This document shows, one piece after another, positions 35,997 to 44,881 of a stretch of DNA of 64,000 bases. The stretch spans positions 62,001 to 126,000 of the forward strand of contig NZ_FZOF01000020.1 in NCBI RefSeq assembly GCF_900188405.1, read 5' to 3'. Origin of the DNA: Actinacidiphila glaucinigra. GTDB taxonomy: Bacteria > Actinomycetota > Actinomycetes > Streptomycetales > Streptomycetaceae. The position numbers and the translations under genes are program-made. Each line of letters starts with the position of its first letter. The stretch's first letter is position 1. The notes under the pieces are model-generated. The model searched no databases. It saw nothing but the letters and a program-made list of their open reading frames with translations, and was not told where the DNA came from.

Positions 35997-37610
35997 TCAC
36001 AGCGGCTCGACGAGGCTCAGCCCCTCCGCGTCGAGCCGCAGCCAGCGCGTGACGCCGATGCCCCGCAGGAACGGCAGGTCGTGGCTCGCCACGATCAGCG
36101 CCCCTTCGTAGGAGGCCAGCGCCGTCGTCAACTGCCGCACGCTCGCCATGTCCAGGCTGTTCGTCGGCTCGTCCAGCAGGAGCAGCTGCGGCGCCGGCTG
36201 GGCGAGCATCAGCGCCGCGAGCGAGGCCCGGAACCGCTCCCCGCCCGACAGCGAACCGGCCGCCTGGTCGGCCCGCCCGCCGCGGAACAGGAAGCGGGCC
36301 AGCGACGCGCGGATGCGGTTGCCCGTGGCCTCCGGGGCGAACCGCGCCACGTTGACCACGACCGACAACTCGTCGTCCAGGACGTCCAGCCGCTGCGGCA
36401 GGAAGCGCAGCGGCACGTGTGCCAGCGCCTCACCCGCGGCCGGGGGCAGTTCGCCGGTGATCGTCCGCAGCAGCGTCGTCTTCCCGGCGCCGTTCCGGCC
36501 GACCAGCGCGATCCGTTCCGGGCCGCGCAGCTCCAGATCCCCGGCCGGTGCCCCGTACGCCGTCCGCAGCGAACGCAGCGTCAGCACGGTCCGGCCGGCG
36601 GGGACCGCGGTGTGCGGAAGGTCGACGCGGATCTCGTCGTCGTCCCGCACCGCCTCGACGGCCTCGTCCAGCCGCTCCTTCGCCTCCGCCAGCCGCTCGG
36701 TGTGCAGGACGCGGTGCTTGCCCGCCGACACCTGGGCGCTGCGCTTGCGCAGTTTCATCACGGCACGCGGCTCCCGCTTGGTGTCGTACATCTTCTGCCC
36801 GTACCGCACCCGGCGGGCCAGCTTGACGTTGGCGTCGGCCAACTCCCGCTTCTGCCGCCGCACATCGGACTCGGCGACGCGCAGCATGCGCTCGGCGGCG
36901 TCCTGCTCGACGGCCAGGGCCTCCTCGTAGGTCTCGATGCCGCCCCCGTACCAGCGGACCCCGCCGTCGCGCAGTTCGGCGATCCGGTCGACGTGCCGGA
37001 GCAGTTCGCGGTCGTGCGAGACGACCACCAGCACGCCGTTCCAGCCCGCGACCGCCTCGTGGAGCCGCCGCCTGGCCGCCAGGTCCAGGTTGTTGGTCGG
37101 CTCGTCGAGGAGCAGCACATCGGGCCGGCGCAGCAGCAGGGCCGCCAGCCGCAGCAGGACGCACTCGCCGCCGGACAGTTCGCCGACGACCCGGTCGAGG
37201 CCGACGTGGCCCAGCCCGAGGCCGTCCAGCCCGGCGCGCGCCCGCTCCTCCACGTCCCAGTCGTCGCCGACCGCCGCGAAGTTCGCCTCGCGTACGTCAC
37301 CGGCCTCGATGGCGTGCAGGGCGGCCCGCGCGTCGGCGATGCCCAGGGCCTCGTCCACCCGCAGCGCGGTGTCGAGGACGGCGTCCTGCGGCAGGTACCC
37401 GACTTCGCCGGCGACACGCACCGTGCCGTCGGTGGGCGTCAGTTCGCCCGCGACGAGCCTCAGCAGGGTCGACTTGCCGGAGCCGTTGAGCCCGATCAGG
37501 CCGGTGCGGCCGGGGCCGACGGCGAGCTGGAAGCCGTCCAGCACGGGAGTGCCGTCCGGCCAGGCGAAGGAGAGGTCGGTGCAGGTGACGGAGAGGGTGG
37601 GATGTCCCAT
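35997..37610 (-). CDS. ABC-F family ATPase
   Basis: A 537-residue soluble twin-ATPase protein with no membrane helices; ATG 37610 follows GGAGGA. Module 1 has Walker A GLNGSGKSTLL (about residue 38) and LLLDEPTNNLDL; module 2 has GRNGAGKTTLL (about 355) and LLLDEPTNSLDM. The interdomain linker (about 240-310) is rich in Arg/Lys/Glu, as in proteins reaching into the ribosomal peptidyl-transferase centre. It may protect ribosomes from an antibiotic or be a housekeeping translation factor. The roughly 195-nt leader hints at attenuation. Confidence 0.85.
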   Translation of the reverse strand: MGHPTLSVTCTDLSFAWPDGTPVLDGFQLAVGPGRTGLIGLNGSGKSTLLRLVAGELTPTDGTVRVAGEVGYLPQDAVLDTALRVDEALGIADARAALHAIEAGDVREANFAAVGDDWDVEERARAGLDGLGLGHVGLDRVVGELSGGECVLLRLAALLLRRPDVLLLDEPTNNLDLAARRRLHEAVAGWNGVLVVVSHDRELLRHVDRIAELRDGGVRWYGGGIETYEEALAVEQDAAERMLRVAESDVRRQKRELADANVKLARRVRYGQKMYDTKREPRAVMKLRKRSAQVSAGKHRVLHTERLAEAKERLDEAVEAVRDDDEIRVDLPHTAVPAGRTVLTLRSLRTAYGAPAGDLELRGPERIALVGRNGAGKTTLLRTITGELPPAAGEALAHVPLRFLPQRLDVLDDELSVVVNVARFAPEATGNRIRASLARFLFRGGRADQAAGSLSGGERFRASLAALMLAQPAPQLLLLDEPTNSLDMASVRQLTTALASYEGALIVASHDLPFLRGIGVTRWLRLDAEGLSLVEPL

Positions 37611-37811
37611 GTGGTCCTCCGGGGTGCTCGTGAATGACGACGGGTCGGCACACGGGGACACCGGAAGGCGGGCGCTGCACGGAGGCGGCTGCTCACGGCC
37701 GAGGTCGCACACAGGCCCGCGCGGTCGCCGGTTCGGCGCCGCGGGCACGGTGTCCCAGACCTCAGAAGAGCAACGGCCTTCTCCAATCGGACGGTGGCAG
37801 GGCCGGGGCCG

Positions 37812-37840
37812 AAGCTACGCCGGGACGGGGCCCCCGGCAA
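37812..37840 (-). promoter_or_regulatory. Promoter for the ABC-F gene with long leader
   Basis: On the minus strand TTGCCG (37840-37835) and TAGCTT (37817-37812) are 17 bp apart, close to the housekeeping consensus. The start codon is about 195 nt downstream. The leader contains GCCCGCG/CGCGGGC and AGAAG/CTTCT stems but no clear leader peptide. Confidence 0.55.
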
Positions 37841-37879
37841 CGGATTTACGGGGCGCCCGGCCCGTGGCAGGGTGACGCC

Positions 37880-38275
37880 GTGATCTCCCCGACCCCGGCC
37901 ACCGCCCCCGGCGGGCGCACCGCTGCCGCCCTCCGCTTCACCACCGAGCTCGTGGCCTGGGTCGCGACCCCGTGGGCCCTGTCCGGGCACTCCTGGCTGC
38001 TCGCCGCGCTCTCCGTGGTCGTGCTGATCGGCCTGCCGACGGTGTTCGCCACTCCCGGCGACAAGGCGCAGGTGATCGTCCCCGTCCCCGGAGCGGTGAC
38101 CGTCGCACTGGTGCTGCTGCAGCTCGGCGCGGCCGTCGTCTCCTCCTGGGCGGCCTGGCCCACCCCGGTCGCGGCGCTGGTCAGCGTGCTGGCGGCGGCC
38201 GCCGTGGTGGCCGAGACACCCCGCTGGCGGTGGCTGACGGGAAATGGATTTGGTCCTGGCGCCGACACCCCGTAG
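37880..38275 (+). CDS. YrdB-family (DUF2568) membrane protein
   Basis: A 131-residue protein from GTG 37880. Four hydrophobic helices are spread over residues 14-120, with the family-like FTTELVAWVATPWALSGHSW near the start and LPTVFATPGDKAQV in the middle loop. DUF2568 proteins are small membrane proteins of unknown role. It is divergent from the ABC-F gene and ends 15 bp before the tRNA gene. Confidence 0.75.
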   Translation: MISPTPATAPGGRTAAALRFTTELVAWVATPWALSGHSWLLAALSVVVLIGLPTVFATPGDKAQVIVPVPGAVTVALVLLQLGAAVVSSWAAWPTPVAALVSVLAAAAVVAETPRWRWLTGNGFGPGADTP

Positions 38276-38290
38276 GGTTGTGTTCATCGA

Positions 38291-38364
38291 CGCGGGGTGG
38301 AGCAGCTCGGTAGCTCGCTGGGCTCATAACCCAGAGGTCGCAGGTTCAAATCCTGTCCCCGCTA
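38291..38364 (+). tRNA. Initiator tRNA-Met (CAT)
   Basis: A 74-nt cloverleaf. The acceptor CGCGGGG pairs with CCCCGCT except for the first pair (C with U), the initiator hallmark. The anticodon arm CTGGG-CTCATAA-CCCAG has the three consecutive G:C pairs required for initiation. D-arm GAGCAGCTCGGTAGCTC and T-loop TTCAAAT are normal. CCA is not encoded. Confidence 0.95.
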
Positions 38365-38370
38365 CTGAAG

Positions 38371-38404
38371 CCGAGGGCCCGGTGCAACAGCACCGGGCCC
38401 TCGG
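38371..38404 (+). terminator. Strong hairpin terminator after the tRNA-Met gene
   Basis: A 14-bp perfect stem (38371-38384 with 38391-38404, arm CCGAGGGCCCGGTG) and a CAACAG loop are followed by TCTTTG. It starts 6 nt after the tRNA. Confidence 0.9.
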
Positions 38405-38455
38405 TCTTTGCATGCCCGTACCCACCCGTGTGCGGCCGGGCCGTGCCTCAGCCCC

Positions 38456-38725
38456 TCAGCGTTTGCGGAGCGGTTCGTAGGGCGGGACGTCGCGCCCCGG
38501 CTGCCAGTGCGGCCCCTGGCGGATGTGCCGGACGATCACGACGAGGTCGGTGGCCGCGGCGAGCGCCAGCAGGCCGAAGAACACGGCCCACCCGGTGCGC
38601 CCGAGGTCCGCGAAGAGCACCGTCCCCGCGATCGCCCAGGCCAGCCCGAAGGCCGCCAGCGCCAGCCGCATCCGCAATGCGCTGCGAGCCCGCAGGGGCT
38701 CATTCCCGGTACGTCCCATGCGCAT
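38456..38725 (-). CDS. Small two-helix membrane protein (DUF6343-like)
   Basis: An 89-residue protein from ATG 38725 with GAGGAGG upstream. A basic head (MRMGRTGNEPLRARSALRMR) precedes two helices (LALAAFGLAWAIAGTVLF and AVFFGLLALAAATDLVVIV), then a hydrophilic tail ending PYEPLRKR. It resembles a conserved streptomycete family of unknown function. It is divergent from the MFS gene. Confidence 0.7.
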   Translation of the reverse strand: MRMGRTGNEPLRARSALRMRLALAAFGLAWAIAGTVLFADLGRTGWAVFFGLLALAAATDLVVIVRHIRQGPHWQPGRDVPPYEPLRKR

Positions 38726-38770
38726 GGAAAACGCCTCCTCATCCGGTTCGTACCCGGCTACGCTCGTCCC

Positions 38771-38788
38771 ATGACATGGCGACATTGA
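38771..38788 (+). other. Leaderless ATG followed by in-frame TGA before the MFS gene
   Basis: TACGCT (38759-38764) stands 6 nt before ATG 38771, a leaderless promoter pattern. The frame reads MTWRH and then TGA (38786-38788). The same frame continues SSPESPLARRLYAYAFLEDL into MFS helix 1, so the TGA looks like an interruption of the natural N-terminus. Confidence 0.6.
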
Positions 38789-38863
38789 TCCTCACCGGAG
38801 TCACCACTGGCGCGCAGGCTCTACGCCTACGCCTTCCTCGAGGACCTGATCCCGCTCTACCCG

Positions 38864-39964
38864 GTGTACGCGGTGCTCTTCGCCGACGCCGGGCTGTCCG
38901 AGGCCGGGATCTCCTCGCTGTTCGCCGTGTGGTCGCTCACGGCGTTCCTGCTCGAGGTGCCCTCGGGCGTGTGGGCCGACCGCTTCTCCCGGCGCGCCCT
39001 GCTCACCGTCGCGCCCCTGCTGGCCGGGGCGGGCTTCACGCTGTGGACGCTGTGGCCGTGCTACGCCTCCTTCGCGGCCGGGTTCGTCCTGTGGGGCGCC
39101 GGGTCCGCCCTGCGCTCCGGAGCGCTGCAGGCCCTCGTCCACGAGGAGCTGACCCGCGTCGGCGCCCGCCACGCCTACGCCCGCCTCACCGGCCGCGCGC
39201 AGGCACTCGGCACCACGGCGGCACTGGTCGCGACCGCGCTCGCCGGGCCGCTCCTGGCGGCCGGCGGCGACCGCGCGGTCGGACTGACCAGCGTCGCGGT
39301 GACCGTGCTGACCGCCGTGGCCGCCCTCGCGCTGCCGGAGCCCCGCGGCCGCGGGGCCGTCGCGGCCGAGGGCGAGGCAGCCGCCTCGTACGCCGGGCTG
39401 CTGCGCGAGGCCCTGGGCCAGGCCCGGCACACCCCCGGCGCCGGGCGCAGGGTGGCGGTCGTCTCCCTGCTGGCCGGCGCGACCGCGCTCGACGAGTACG
39501 TCCCCCTGCTCGCGCAGGCCACCGGTGTGCGGCCGTCCTACGTTCCCCTGCTCGTCCTCCTGGTGACCGCGGGAGCCACGGCCGGCGGCTGGCTCGCCGG
39601 TCGCGGAACGCGCTGGACACCGCTCGCACCGGCGGTGGCCGCGGTCTGCCTGGCCGCGGGCGCGGCGGGCGCGCATCCGGCGGGCCTGACCCTGGTGGCC
39701 CTGGCCTTCGGCCTCCTCGACTGGGCGACGACGGCCGCCGACGCCGCCCTCCAGGAGCGCATCACCGACCGCACCCGCGCGACGGTCACCTCCCTGGCGG
39801 GCCTGGGCTCCGAGGCCGGGGCGCTGCTGCTCTTCGGCCTCTGGGCCCTGGGCTCGCACTGGTCGGGGCCGGGACCGCTGTTCGCCCTGGCGGCGCTTCC
39901 GCTGCTGCTTCCTGTGCTTCTGCTGTGGCGGTGCAACATTTTCCGGCCCTCACGACGTCAGTGA
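38864..39964 (+). CDS. MFS transporter, N-terminus in doubt
   Basis: At least 366 residues of a major facilitator superfamily protein with about 12 helices. GTG 38864 is the first ordinary start in frame, but it falls inside helix 1: the homologous-looking RRLYAYAFLEDLIPLYPVY lies upstream. The loop 2-3 motif VPSGVWADRFSRRAL (GxxxDRxGRR-like) is clear. Either translation begins upstream at a rare codon such as CTG 38807, or the gene was damaged by the TGA at 38786. Substrate is unknown. The C-terminus ends FRPSRRQ. Confidence 0.75.
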   Translation: MYAVLFADAGLSEAGISSLFAVWSLTAFLLEVPSGVWADRFSRRALLTVAPLLAGAGFTLWTLWPCYASFAAGFVLWGAGSALRSGALQALVHEELTRVGARHAYARLTGRAQALGTTAALVATALAGPLLAAGGDRAVGLTSVAVTVLTAVAALALPEPRGRGAVAAEGEAAASYAGLLREALGQARHTPGAGRRVAVVSLLAGATALDEYVPLLAQATGVRPSYVPLLVLLVTAGATAGGWLAGRGTRWTPLAPAVAAVCLAAGAAGAHPAGLTLVALAFGLLDWATTAADAALQERITDRTRATVTSLAGLGSEAGALLLFGLWALGSHWSGPGPLFALAALPLLLPVLLLWRCNIFRPSRRQ

Positions 39965-39999
39965 GGTGAAGGCGGTGCCGGACGACAACGGGGTGGGGC

Positions 40000-40524
40000 A
40001 TGCACGAGGACCGTACAAAGGAGTACCTGCACTTCGCGGCGACCCGCGCGGCACCCCTCTTCCGGTCGGCATGCCTGCTCACCGGCGGGGACACCCACCT
40101 CGCCGAGGACCTGGTGCAGGAGACCCTCGGCAAGATGTACGTCACCTGGCGGCGGGCGTCCCGGGTCGGCAACCCCGCCGGCTACGCCCAGACCGTGCTC
40201 GTCCGCACCTTCCTCACCCACCGGAGGCGGCGCAGCAGCGGCGAGGCCCCCGTCGGTGAGCTCCCCGACGTCCCCACGGGCTCCGGCGAATCCGACAGCG
40301 ACACGGCGCTGCTGCGGCTGACGCTCCTCGACGCGCTCGCCCGGCTGGCGCCCAAGGACCGCGCGGTCGTGGTGCTGCGCTACTGGGAGGACCGGAGCAT
40401 CGAGGAGACCGCCGACGCCATGCGGGTCAGTTCCAGCGCCGTACGCACCCGGTCGGTCCGTGCCCTTGCCAAGCTCCGTGAACTGCTCGGCGACAGCCTC
40501 GCGGAACTCGTCTCCTCCCACTGA
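40000..40524 (+). CDS. SigE-type ECF RNA polymerase sigma factor
   Basis: A 174-residue ECF sigma factor. Region 2 (about residues 15-75) includes ACLLTGGDTHLAEDLVQETL, the -10 contact region. Region 4 (about 108-165) includes LARLAPKDRAVVVLRYWED and SIEETADAMRVSSSAVRTR, the -35-binding helix-turn-helix. It is followed after 77 bp by a single-pass membrane protein that is a natural candidate partner. This grouping matches the actinobacterial SigE/ECF41-like small factors by eye only. Confidence 0.88.
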   Translation: MHEDRTKEYLHFAATRAAPLFRSACLLTGGDTHLAEDLVQETLGKMYVTWRRASRVGNPAGYAQTVLVRTFLTHRRRRSSGEAPVGELPDVPTGSGESDSDTALLRLTLLDALARLAPKDRAVVVLRYWEDRSIEETADAMRVSSSAVRTRSVRALAKLRELLGDSLAELVSSH

Positions 40525-40601
40525 CCCCATCCCCCGACCATCCCCCCGACCATCACCCCTTCCCTCCTGCTTCCCGCTTCTCCTCCGGACGGTGGCTCAC
40601 C

Positions 40602-41903
40602 ATGCCCTTCGAAGACGACCTCGGCGCCGCGCTGAGGCAGACAGGCGACACCTTCAGCACCGACAACCGCGCCCTTGCCGCGGCCGGCCTGGCCCAGGGC
40701 CGCAGCGTCCGCCGACGCCGCACCGTCGCAGTGGTGGGCACGGTGGCCGCCGTGGCGGCGGCGGTGGTGACCGCCGGTCTGGTCGTACCGGGCGGCACCG
40801 CACGGGAGGTGAAGCCGGCGAACCCGAGTACGCCCGACCCGACGAGCAGCCGCATCGACAACGACCAGCACAAGGGGAACGACAGCAGCAAGGACAAGGA
40901 CAAGGGCGACGGCAGCAGCGACGGCAACGGCGCCACCCTGGGCGGTGCCCCGCAGTCGGAGCTGTTCACCGTCCTGCGGCACCTGCTTCCCGAGGGCAGG
41001 ATCCTCAGCGGGCTGGCCTCGGACGCCGAGGGCACCCCGAACGCGGGAGCGACCTTCGCCCAGGCCGTCTGGGACGACGGCAACGGCGCCTCGACGATCT
41101 CCGTCAGCCTGAGCCGCGCCCAAGCCGGACAGCGGCAGGACGAGTGCCCCGACCTCGCGCTCATGAAGCCCGGCACGACGTGCAAGCGCACCGAACTCCC
41201 CGGCGAGGCCGTGCTCGTCGTCATCAAGGGCTGGGAATACCAGGACAACCGCACGGGCCCCAAGGACTGGCGGGCGATCCTGACCACCCCCGACGGCCGT
41301 CAGATCCAGGCCGACGAATGGAACGCACCGGCACAGAAGGGCAAGCCCACCACCCGCGAGAACCCACCGCTGAGCGCCGCCCAGCTCGGCGACCTCGTGC
41401 TCTCCACGCGGTGGGACAGGTTCTTCTCCGACATCCCCGAGGCCCCGGCCCAGCCCCCACAGCCCGGTACCGGGCTGCCGAGCGCCGCGAAGATCACGAC
41501 CCTGCTCAAGGACGTTCTGCCCCAGAGGCTGAAGGTCCTCGAGCCGGGCGGGCAGGAGGCCGGGTACCAGCACATCACCGTGGACGACGGCCACGGCGCC
41601 ACCTTCGTCGAGATCGACTTCCAGCGATGGGATCCCGCAGACGTGGACGACCCGATCTTCACGAAGGCGACCGTACTTTCCGACGGGACGAAGCTGGTCA
41701 AGCGCAGCGGCGCCGGGGACAAGGGCGGCGCCGGCATCGTGCGGTGGACCGCCGACACCATCCGCCCCGGCGGGCTGCGGGTCGCCGTCACCGCCTTCAA
41801 CTCCGACGGCTACCACCGCCCCGTGACCCGGAAGACGCCCGGCGTCAGCATGGACGAACTCGTGAAGGCCGCCACCGATCCCCGGTGGGCGGAGCTGAAG
41901 TGA
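40602..41903 (+). CDS. Membrane-anchored protein, possible anti-sigma partner
   Basis: A 433-residue protein with a short cytoplasmic head (FEDDLGAALRQTGDTF), RRRR, and one transmembrane helix (VAVVGTVAAVAAAVVTAGLVV, about residues 41-61). A Lys/Asp/Ser-rich stalk (75-110) leads to an extracellular region with two similar halves (around HLLPEGRILSG and DVLPQRLKVLEPG). The ATG is at 40602. Position right after the ECF gene and topology suggest a regulator of that sigma factor, but no standard zinc anti-sigma motif is seen. Confidence 0.7.
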   Translation: MPFEDDLGAALRQTGDTFSTDNRALAAAGLAQGRSVRRRRTVAVVGTVAAVAAAVVTAGLVVPGGTAREVKPANPSTPDPTSSRIDNDQHKGNDSSKDKDKGDGSSDGNGATLGGAPQSELFTVLRHLLPEGRILSGLASDAEGTPNAGATFAQAVWDDGNGASTISVSLSRAQAGQRQDECPDLALMKPGTTCKRTELPGEAVLVVIKGWEYQDNRTGPKDWRAILTTPDGRQIQADEWNAPAQKGKPTTRENPPLSAAQLGDLVLSTRWDRFFSDIPEAPAQPPQPGTGLPSAAKITTLLKDVLPQRLKVLEPGGQEAGYQHITVDDGHGATFVEIDFQRWDPADVDDPIFTKATVLSDGTKLVKRSGAGDKGGAGIVRWTADTIRPGGLRVAVTAFNSDGYHRPVTRKTPGVSMDELVKAATDPRWAELK

Positions 41904-42059
41904 TCACCTGAGCGGCCCACACCGGGGGCCGCCCGCCCCGGGGCCGGTTAACGTCGCGGTGGCCCCACGGGATCGACCGACTTCCTGCTGACGGGGCGGC
42001 ACCAGGCCTAGAATCCCCAACTGTCGCACCGTGAACCGACCCGTTCAGGGGGAGCCCGA

Positions 42060-43532
42060 ATGTCCCAACTCCCGTCCAGGCGTGCCATGTTGCGGACGGC
42101 GGCGACGGCCGCGGGCGCCGTGGTCGTCGGCTTCGACCCGATCGGCAGGACCTGGGCCGCGGCGGCGACCGCCGCGGACCGGGCGGACGGCACGTTGGTG
42201 GGGCTGCCCCACCTGGACGGGACGCTGCTCACCGACGACGCCTCCCTCGGCGCCGCCGCGGACGACTTCGGGCACATCGTGCACCGTACGCCGGTCGCGG
42301 TGCTGCGGCCGGGGTCGGTGGACGACGTGGTCGCCATGGTGCGCTTCTGCAACCGGCACGGGCTGAAGGCGGCGCCGCGCGGCCAGGGCCACGGGACGTC
42401 CGGCCAGGCGCAGGTGGACGGCGGGCTGGTCGTCGAGACGACGCCGCTGGCGCGGATCGGCCCGGTCGGGCCGCGCAGCCGTACCGTCACGGTCGGCGCC
42501 GGGGCCAAGTGGAGCGACGTCACCAGGGCCACCCTCGCGCACGGCCTCACGCCGCCCGTCTTCACGGACTACCTCGAACTCTCCGTCGGCGGCACGCTGT
42601 CCGTGGGCGGCCTCGGCGGCCAGAGCCACCACCACGGCGCGCAGGTCGACAACGTCACCGAACTGCAGGTCGTCACCGGCGCGGGCGAGCTGGTGCGCTG
42701 CTCCCCGTCGCGGCACCGGGACCTGTTCGAGGCGGTGCTGGCGGGCCTGGGCCAGTGCGCCGTCATCGTCTCCGCCACGCTGCGCCTGGTGAAGGCCCCG
42801 ACGACGGTCCGGCACTATCTGCTGCCGTACCACGACCTCGGCACCTTCCTGGCCGACCAGCGACTGCTGGTCACCGACGGCCGGTTCGGCTACGTCGAGG
42901 GCCAGGTCGTCCCGGACGCCGACGGCGCCTTCCGCGGCTACGTCCTGGAGGCCGTCTCCTACGACGCCGCGCCCGACGACGCCGCGCTGCTGGCGGGACT
43001 GCACCACGACGCCGCGGGTGTGCAGACCGAGGACCTCGGCTACTTCGACTTCCTCGACCGGCTCGCCGCCTCGGTGGCGGCACTCAAGGCCGCCGGCCTG
43101 TGGGACTTCGCCCACCCCTGGCTCAACCTGCTCATCCCGGGCGAGAAGGCGGCCGAGGTGGCCGGTGGCATCCTCGACGCGCTCACACCCGCCGACCTCG
43201 GCCCCGGCGTCGTGCTGCTCTACCCGCTGCTGCGCGAACGCCTGCACCGGCCCCTGCTGCGGACCGGCCAGGACCCCGTTCCGTACCTGCTCGCCGTACT
43301 GCGCACCACCCCGCCGCAGGACACCGCGACGGTCGACCGCCTCCTGGCCGCCAACCGGACCGCGTTCGAGGCCACCCGGGCGGCCGGCGGCACGCAGTAC
43401 CCGGTCGGTTCCATCCCCTTCGGCCGTGCCGACTGGCGCGTCCACTTCGGCTCCGCGTGGCCCGCCCTGGCGGCGGCCAGACGGCGCTACGACCCGCGGG
43501 GGATCCTCGTCCCCGGTCAGGGCATCTTCTGA
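42060..43532 (+). CDS. Tat-exported FAD-linked oxidase, cytokinin dehydrogenase-like
   Basis: A 490-residue flavoprotein. The Tat signal is SRRAMLRTAATAAGAVVVG (residues 6-24). The FAD-binding PCMH domain has VRFCNRHGLKAAPRGQGHG, where the RGQGHG stretch carries the likely covalent-flavin His, and LSVGGTLSVGGLGGQSHHHG. The C-terminal half fits the FAD/cytokinin-binding domain, ending DPRGILVPGQGIF. Actual substrate is inferred. A TAGAAT -10 candidate sits at 42009-42014. Confidence 0.85.
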   Translation: MSQLPSRRAMLRTAATAAGAVVVGFDPIGRTWAAAATAADRADGTLVGLPHLDGTLLTDDASLGAAADDFGHIVHRTPVAVLRPGSVDDVVAMVRFCNRHGLKAAPRGQGHGTSGQAQVDGGLVVETTPLARIGPVGPRSRTVTVGAGAKWSDVTRATLAHGLTPPVFTDYLELSVGGTLSVGGLGGQSHHHGAQVDNVTELQVVTGAGELVRCSPSRHRDLFEAVLAGLGQCAVIVSATLRLVKAPTTVRHYLLPYHDLGTFLADQRLLVTDGRFGYVEGQVVPDADGAFRGYVLEAVSYDAAPDDAALLAGLHHDAAGVQTEDLGYFDFLDRLAASVAALKAAGLWDFAHPWLNLLIPGEKAAEVAGGILDALTPADLGPGVVLLYPLLRERLHRPLLRTGQDPVPYLLAVLRTTPPQDTATVDRLLAANRTAFEATRAAGGTQYPVGSIPFGRADWRVHFGSAWPALAAARRRYDPRGILVPGQGIF

Positions 43533-43561
43533 AGCGGACGGCAGGCCCGTAGGGTCCCCCC

Positions 43562-44293
43562 ATGGGGAGACACATGGCGTTCGAGCGACTGCACAACTTC
43601 CGTGACCTGGGCGGCTACCGCACGGCCGAGGGCCGCACGGTGCGCTGGGGGCGGCTCTACCGTTCCGACGCGCTCTCGAAGCTCGGGGGCGCGGATCTGG
43701 AGCGGTTCACCGGCCTCGGGGTGCGCACGGTCATCGACCTGCGCTACCCCTTCGAGATCGAGGCCAAGGGCAGGGTCCCGGAGTCCACCGGAGTCGTCTA
43801 CCACAACCTCAGCATCGAGCACCGGCCCTATGACCAGACCGCGTTCGGGCCGGAGGTCGAGACGACCGCCTTCTACGCGCGGCTGCACGCGGAGGTCGCC
43901 GCCGACGGCGTCAAGGAACTGGCGCGGGCGCTGGAGCTGATCGCCGCGGAGGGCGGCGGACCCCTGGTCTTCCACTGCGCGGCGGGCAAGGACCGTACGG
44001 GGCTGCTGGCGGCGCTCGTGCTCGGGCTGCTGGGGGTGCCGGAGGAGGACATCGTCGCCGACTACGCGCTGAGCGAGCTGGCGACCGCCCGGCTGCTCGC
44101 GGACTGGACGGCGGCCAACCCCGGGCGGAGCCTGCGCTGGCCCGGCTGGGGGAGGGCGCCCGCCGACGCGATTCGGATCTTCCTCGCGGGACTGGCCGCA
44201 GAGCACGGCGGCGTCGAGGGGTACGCCCGCGCGCGACTCGGCACCGACGACGCCCTGATCACCGCCCTGCGGGAGGCACTGCTCACCGACTGA
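43562..44293 (+). CDS. Tyrosine-protein phosphatase (MptpB-like fold)
   Basis: A 243-residue phosphatase. ATG 43562 is 6 nt after TAGGGT, a leaderless pattern. The N-terminus FRDLGGYRTAEGRTVRWGRLY is the family opening. The P-loop HCAAGKDRTG (about residue 139) has the catalytic Cys and Arg. The general type is the secreted or cytosolic triple-specificity phosphatases of actinobacteria; no signal peptide is seen here. Confidence 0.9.
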   Translation: MGRHMAFERLHNFRDLGGYRTAEGRTVRWGRLYRSDALSKLGGADLERFTGLGVRTVIDLRYPFEIEAKGRVPESTGVVYHNLSIEHRPYDQTAFGPEVETTAFYARLHAEVAADGVKELARALELIAAEGGGPLVFHCAAGKDRTGLLAALVLGLLGVPEEDIVADYALSELATARLLADWTAANPGRSLRWPGWGRAPADAIRIFLAGLAAEHGGVEGYARARLGTDDALITALREALLTD

Positions 44294-44312
44294 CCGACGG
44301 CGGACCCCGCAA

Positions 44313-44334
44313 CGTGCAACCTTTCGGTTGCGCG
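44313..44334. promoter_or_regulatory. ArsR-type operator, copy 1
   Basis: CGTGCAAC-CTTTCG-GTTGCGCG: near-symmetric 8-bp arms with a 6-bp spacer, upstream of the SRPBCC/ArsR gene pair. It has the same half-site and spacing as copy 2. Confidence 0.65.
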
Positions 44335-44340
44335 ATGAGT

Positions 44341-44372
44341 CCTTGCGTGCAACCCTGGAGTTGCACGCAAGG
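44341..44372. promoter_or_regulatory. ArsR-type operator, copy 2
   Basis: Perfect 13-bp arms CCTTGCGTGCAAC (44341-44353) and GTTGCACGCAAGG (44360-44372) with a 6-bp spacer, 32 bp before the SRPBCC start. The GTGCAAC-N6-GTTGCAC core repeats that of copy 1. Confidence 0.7.
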
Positions 44373-44404
44373 CTGTCCAGCTGTCCAGCGACGGAGGAAC
44401 CATC

Positions 44405-44881
44405 ATGAGCATCCAGACCCCGGACCGGATCGAGCGGGAGATCGGCATCGCCGCTCCGGTCGAGCGCGTGTGGGACGTCCTGACCCGGCCCGAGCACATC
44501 GGCCGCTGGTTCGGCGAGGACCTGGGGGGCGGCGGCGCGCCCGCGGAGGTGGACCTGCGTCCGGGCGGCGCCTTCGTGATCGACCACGGCTTCGGCGCCT
44601 ACCCCAGCCGCATCGTGAGCGTGGAGCCGCCGCGCTACTTCTCCTACCGCTGGGCCACCGCCTTCCCCGGCCAGGAGGCCTCGGAGGACAACTCCACCCT
44701 CGTCGAGTTCACCCTCACCGCCGACGGGGACGGCACCCGCCTGCGGGTCGTCGAGAGCGGTTTCGCGGCCCTCGACATCCCCGAGGACCGCATCCCGTAC
44801 GCCGGGTACGAGAGCCACTCGCAGGGCTGGGTGGACGTCACGGCCGGACTCGCGACGTACGTGGAGAAGCTGCCCGCATGA
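44405..44881 (+). CDS. SRPBCC (AHSA1-type) protein
   Basis: A 158-residue ligand-binding-fold protein; ATG 44405 follows GGAGGAAC. It shows the AHSA1 opening REIGIAAPVERVWDVLTRPEHIGRWF and ends with the long C-terminal helix. It overlaps the ArsR-type gene as ATGA. This pairing (SRPBCC with ArsR) is common and probably forms a small autoregulated sensing unit; the ligand is unknown. Confidence 0.88.
   Translation: MSIQTPDRIEREIGIAAPVERVWDVLTRPEHIGRWFGEDLGGGGAPAEVDLRPGGAFVIDHGFGAYPSRIVSVEPPRYFSYRWATAFPGQEASEDNSTLVEFTLTADGDGTRLRVVESGFAALDIPEDRIPYAGYESHSQGWVDVTAGLATYVEKLPA

Noticed and set aside
37611..37740. Possible leader peptide for the ABC-F gene
   Set aside because: The only open frame is the upstream extension of the gene's own frame; no separate short frame with a ribosome-binding site was found.
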